A stretch of DNA of 42,500 nt. Source: Paulinella micropora (lineage: Eukaryota; Cercozoa; Imbricatea; Euglyphida; Paulinellidae). The position numbers and the translations under genes are program-made. The notes under the pieces were generated by a model. It was not told the origin of the DNA. It ran no database searches and was given only the letters and a program-made list of their open reading frames with translations. Every line of letters begins with the position of its first letter. Within the stretch, counting starts at the first letter, position 1. Positions 40,200-42,500 of this stretch are shown piece after piece. The stretch spans positions 190,001 through 232,500 of the forward strand of contig WBZZ01004071.1 of assembly GCA_019918135.1 (NCBI GenBank), given 5' to 3'.

Positions 40200-40379
40200 C
40201 TGCAGCAGCAAGGACAGGCGGTGGGTTCGCTTCAGCGGATGGCGCTGCAGCAGGGAGAGGAGGCGTTGGGTGCGGTGGAGCAGCTGGGGCTGCAGCATCA
40301 AAAAGAGGCGGCGGGACTGGTCGAGGAAGAGGCGCTGCAGGAGGGACAAGAGGCGATCGCGCCGGTGGACGAGGAGGTG
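40200..40379 (+). repeat. four 15-residue repeats at the N-terminus of the monooxygenase
   Basis: Four 45-nt units each begin CTGCAG: LQQQGQAVGSLQRMA, LQQGEEALGAVEQLG, LQHQKEAAGLVEEEA, LQEGQEAIAPVDEEV. They are divergent in sequence but share the L-Q and E-A positions. This suggests a short amphipathic, possibly coiled-coil, extension directly before the FAD-binding strand. Confidence 0.8.
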
Positions 40380-42417
40380 GCGGTGGCGGTAGTCGGCGGC
40401 GGGCTGGGTGGACTGGCGCTGGCCATCGCGCTGCGGCAAATGGGTCCAGATACCACACTAATACCTAACACACCTGTGCATGTTCGCATGCAGCTAAGAT
40501 ATTCCACAGTCGAGAGGATGTGCGTGATTGAATCCCACGGATCAGTGTTAGTGATAGCGAGTGTAGCGAGCTGTGTGCGCCAACAGCTTCATAGCCATTT
40601 ATTGACTTGGTGGTTCTCAAGTGCTTGCGCGCTAACCCCTTCAGCGAGCGGGTGTATTCTCTCCAGATATGGGCCTCATAGACCCCCTTGCCCCCACCCC
40701 CCTCTTTCTTAGGCATTTCAGTATCGGTGTATGAAAAGGATGTCTCGTTTCTGAGCAGACGGCAAGGGTACGGGCTGACCATGCAGCAGGTTCTCTATGC
40801 AACGTATTACAGACAGATAGACATCTTGTAGACACTAGGTATAGAATAGACAGATAGATAGAGATGCATGCACACAGACATGTACGCACACTCGAATAAA
40901 ATAGTAGTATATTGTTAGTAATGATCAGCGTGCGCTGGCGCACTGAATATTCCCTGCGTTCGCCCTTGCTGCAGCAGCTCGCACTTCGCTTATTTCCTGC
41001 CCACATAGGCCGGCCTCGCCTTGCGCCTGTTGCCTGCGCACCACCAGCACCTCGCACCGCGCCTGTTGCCTGCACACCTAGGCCGGCTCTGCCCTGAAAG
41101 AGTTAGGCCTCTTCTCCTCGGTTGCGAACATCGACACTTCTTCATCGTCGCACTACCTCTTTTCTGCTAATGGAGCCATCATCGGCTACTTTGGATCGGC
41201 TTTCTACGCTGATGATACTCTTTCGTCTTCTTCGTCAAACACCTCTCCTCTTTCTTCTTCTTCTTCTTCTTCTTCTTCTTCTTCTTCTTCTTCTTCTTCT
41301 TCTTCTTCTTCTTCTTCTTCTTCTTCTTCTTCTTCTTCTTCTTCTTCTTCTTCTTCTTCTCCTTCTCCTCCTCCTCCTCCTCCTCCTCCTCCTCCTCCTT
41401 CCTCTTCTCCTTCCTCTTCTTCTTCCTCTTCTCCTTCCTCTTCCTCTTCCTCCTCCTTTTCCTCCTCCTTCTCCTCTTCCTCCTCCTCCTCCTCCTCCTC
41501 CTCCTCCTCTTCTTCTTCTTCTTCTTCTTCTTCTTCTTCTTCTTCTTCTTCTTCTTCTTCTCTTTCTTCTTCTTCTCCTCCTCCTCCTCCTCCTCCTTCT
41601 TCTTCTTCTTCTTCTTCTTCTTCTTCTCCTTCTTCTTCTTCTTCTTCTTCTTCTTCTTCTTCTTCTTCTTCTTCTTCTTCTTCTTCTTCTTCTTCTTCTT
41701 CTTCTTCTTCTTCTTCTTCTTCTTCTTTCTTCTTCTTCTTCTTCTTCTTCTTCTTCTTCTTCTTCTTCTTTCTTCTTCTTCTTCTTCTTCTTTGGTCTCT
41801 TGTTCGCAGCGCCCTGCGCCACATGCGCTTCCGAAGCTGAAGAGGAAGGAAAGGTTCTGCAGTTGACAGCTGCGGCTGAGCGATGCCTCACAATTCATAA
41901 GCGATCGTTCTCAGCATACCCTGCATAGAACGATCATACTCGCTTTCAACCATTTCTGTTGTTCTTGCATGCATAACTGTGCTTGTTGAACTGCTTATGC
42001 TGCGGGACATGAGTGCACAGGGACGCACGCAGCGCCGCGCAGGAGAACTGTGGTGTGCAGGTGGAAGAGAGAGAAGCAGTGCAAGAAGGCAGCGGCCAAC
42101 AATGTAAAACGCCACAGAGAAAGAGATGAAGAAATAAATAGCTGACGAAAGATCATGTTCTGTGCACGAGAATGGGAAATTAGTCTCCTGCCATGTGTCC
42201 CGCTGCATATCTCGTTGTCTCACGGCGCTGCTCCCTTTTGCTTGCCCGCCTGCAGGCTGCTCAGCGACCTCTTTTGCATGGCTGTGCAACCAGGACAAGC
42301 GCAAAAATCTGCACATTCCCAGACAGAAGCTACGCCAGCTCTTGTTGGATCAGCTCGGTCAGGACGCCGTCCACTGGTACTTGGCTTGTGCAGCAGCACT
42401 CCCTGAACAGAAATTTG
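40200..42417 (+). CDS. FAD-dependent monooxygenase, N-terminal exons (continues past window)
   Basis: Flavoprotein of the PHBH/UbiH-like class, which uses FAD and NAD(P)H to hydroxylate substrates. Exon 1 (to 40443) ends VAVAVVGGGLGGLALAIALRQM, the Rossmann GxGxxG for ADP. Exon 2 (40722-40789) reads VSVYEKDVSFLSRRQGYGLTMQQ in part; R-x-Q-G-Y-G-L-T-x-Q-Q is typical of this family. Exon 3 (from 41082) reads GSALKELGLFSSVANIDTSS and HYLFSANGAIIGYFGSAF. Exon 4 (42294-42417) reads NLHIPRQKLRQLLLDQLGQD. Introns 40444-40721 and 40790-41081 have GT-AG ends with matching phases. The start codon is unknown because the frame is open into the microsatellite upstream. The end of exon 3 is unclear because of a TTC repeat. 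The DG and GD FAD motifs lie after the window. Confidence 0.82.
41245..41791. repeat. (TTC)n / (TCC)n microsatellite inside the monooxygenase gene
   Basis: About 545 bases of TTC and CTC units. The exon-3 frame enters it as poly-Ser (TCT codons). Indels change the frame inside, and it exits near FGLLFAAPCATCASEAEEEGK in a different frame. It may be spliced out or translated as a Ser-rich insertion. Confidence 0.93.
41792..42293 (+). other. intron or uncertain exon of the monooxygenase gene
   Basis: A possible short exon follows TTCGCAG at about 41810 (PCATCASEAEEEGKVLQ), and the rest up to 42293 looks intronic. A second acceptor TGCAG at 42251-42255 would extend exon 4 upstream (GCSATSFAWLCNQ). 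Confidence 0.35.
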
Positions 42418-42500
42418 GTTGAATCTGCTTACTCGTCATCTCTTCTCAGGGGGCACTGTTTCCGGGCGGTTCACAGGGCGCCCCGCCCCGCACCGCCCGC
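42418..42500 (+). other. start of the next monooxygenase intron
   Basis: After the GGTTGA donor at 42417-42418 the sequence has a stop in the exon frame and becomes C/G-rich. The window ends before another exon can be recognised. Confidence 0.4.

Noticed and set aside
38307..40450. Several ORFs of 200-390 codons made of Cys/Leu/Ser/Val or Tyr/Met/His repeats
   Set aside because: Tetranucleotide repeats without stops translate in several frames; only the non-repetitive end at 40200-40443 is supported.
41179..41928. Poly-Leu, poly-Lys, poly-Glu and poly-Arg ORFs
   Set aside because: All derive from the TTC/TCC tract.

Overview
The window is eukaryotic nuclear DNA. It has spliced genes with GT-AG introns, LTR retrotransposons with pol proteins, a Tc1/mariner-type transposon and several kilobases of microsatellite. 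A bacterial-looking C5 methyltransferase with introns, GC-rich coding exons and algal-style Ty1/copia and Ty3/gypsy elements suggest a microalga or other protist. I cannot place it further from sequence alone.

Layout. 1-1.9 kb: 3' exons of a C5-cytosine DNA methyltransferase, cut by the window edge, followed by an unresolved C-terminal exon. 2.0-2.8 kb: pyrimidine and AT-rich spacer ending in a (TAC)n microsatellite. 2.81-16.14 kb: a Ty3/gypsy-type element with 155-bp LTRs that differ at only two bases. It has a purine-rich leader, gag remnants, protease, an inverted gag-like block, reverse transcriptase, RNase H, integrase and a repeat-rich 3' part. 16.14-16.80 kb: TATC and TAC microsatellite. 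16.80-25.20 kb: a Ty1/copia-type element with 220-237-bp LTRs, carrying gag, a MYND-like zinc finger, protease, integrase, RT and RNase H. A short TAC tract follows it. 25.67-31.84 kb: the 5' part of a second copia-like element (gag, extra zinc motif, protease, integrase, no RT). Its gag is split by a 1.7-kb Tc1/mariner-like transposon flanked by TA. 31.84-32.2 kb: minus-strand exons. 32.68-36.63 kb: a spliced gene for a beta-class (N6-adenine or N4-cytosine type) DNA methyltransferase-like protein with a C-terminal zinc finger. 36.9-37.5 kb: (TAG)n. 37.55-38.05 kb: two phase-compatible exons of an unknown gene. 38.4-40.15 kb: tetranucleotide repeats in opposing orientations. 40.2-42.4 kb: 5' exons of an FAD-dependent monooxygenase, running off the right edge and interrupted by a large TTC tract.

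Most transposon genes and the 32.7-36.6 kb methyltransferase contain stops or frameshifts. The gypsy LTRs are nearly identical, and several breaks are homopolymer slips or short tandem duplications. Real decay and long-read assembly errors must therefore both be considered. The strongest leads are the methyltransferase/zinc-finger gene with its recurrent intronic AAAATAT-NNN-ATATTTT hairpin, the two LTR elements sitting in TAC microsatellite, and the clean TA-flanked transposon inside the copia gag.
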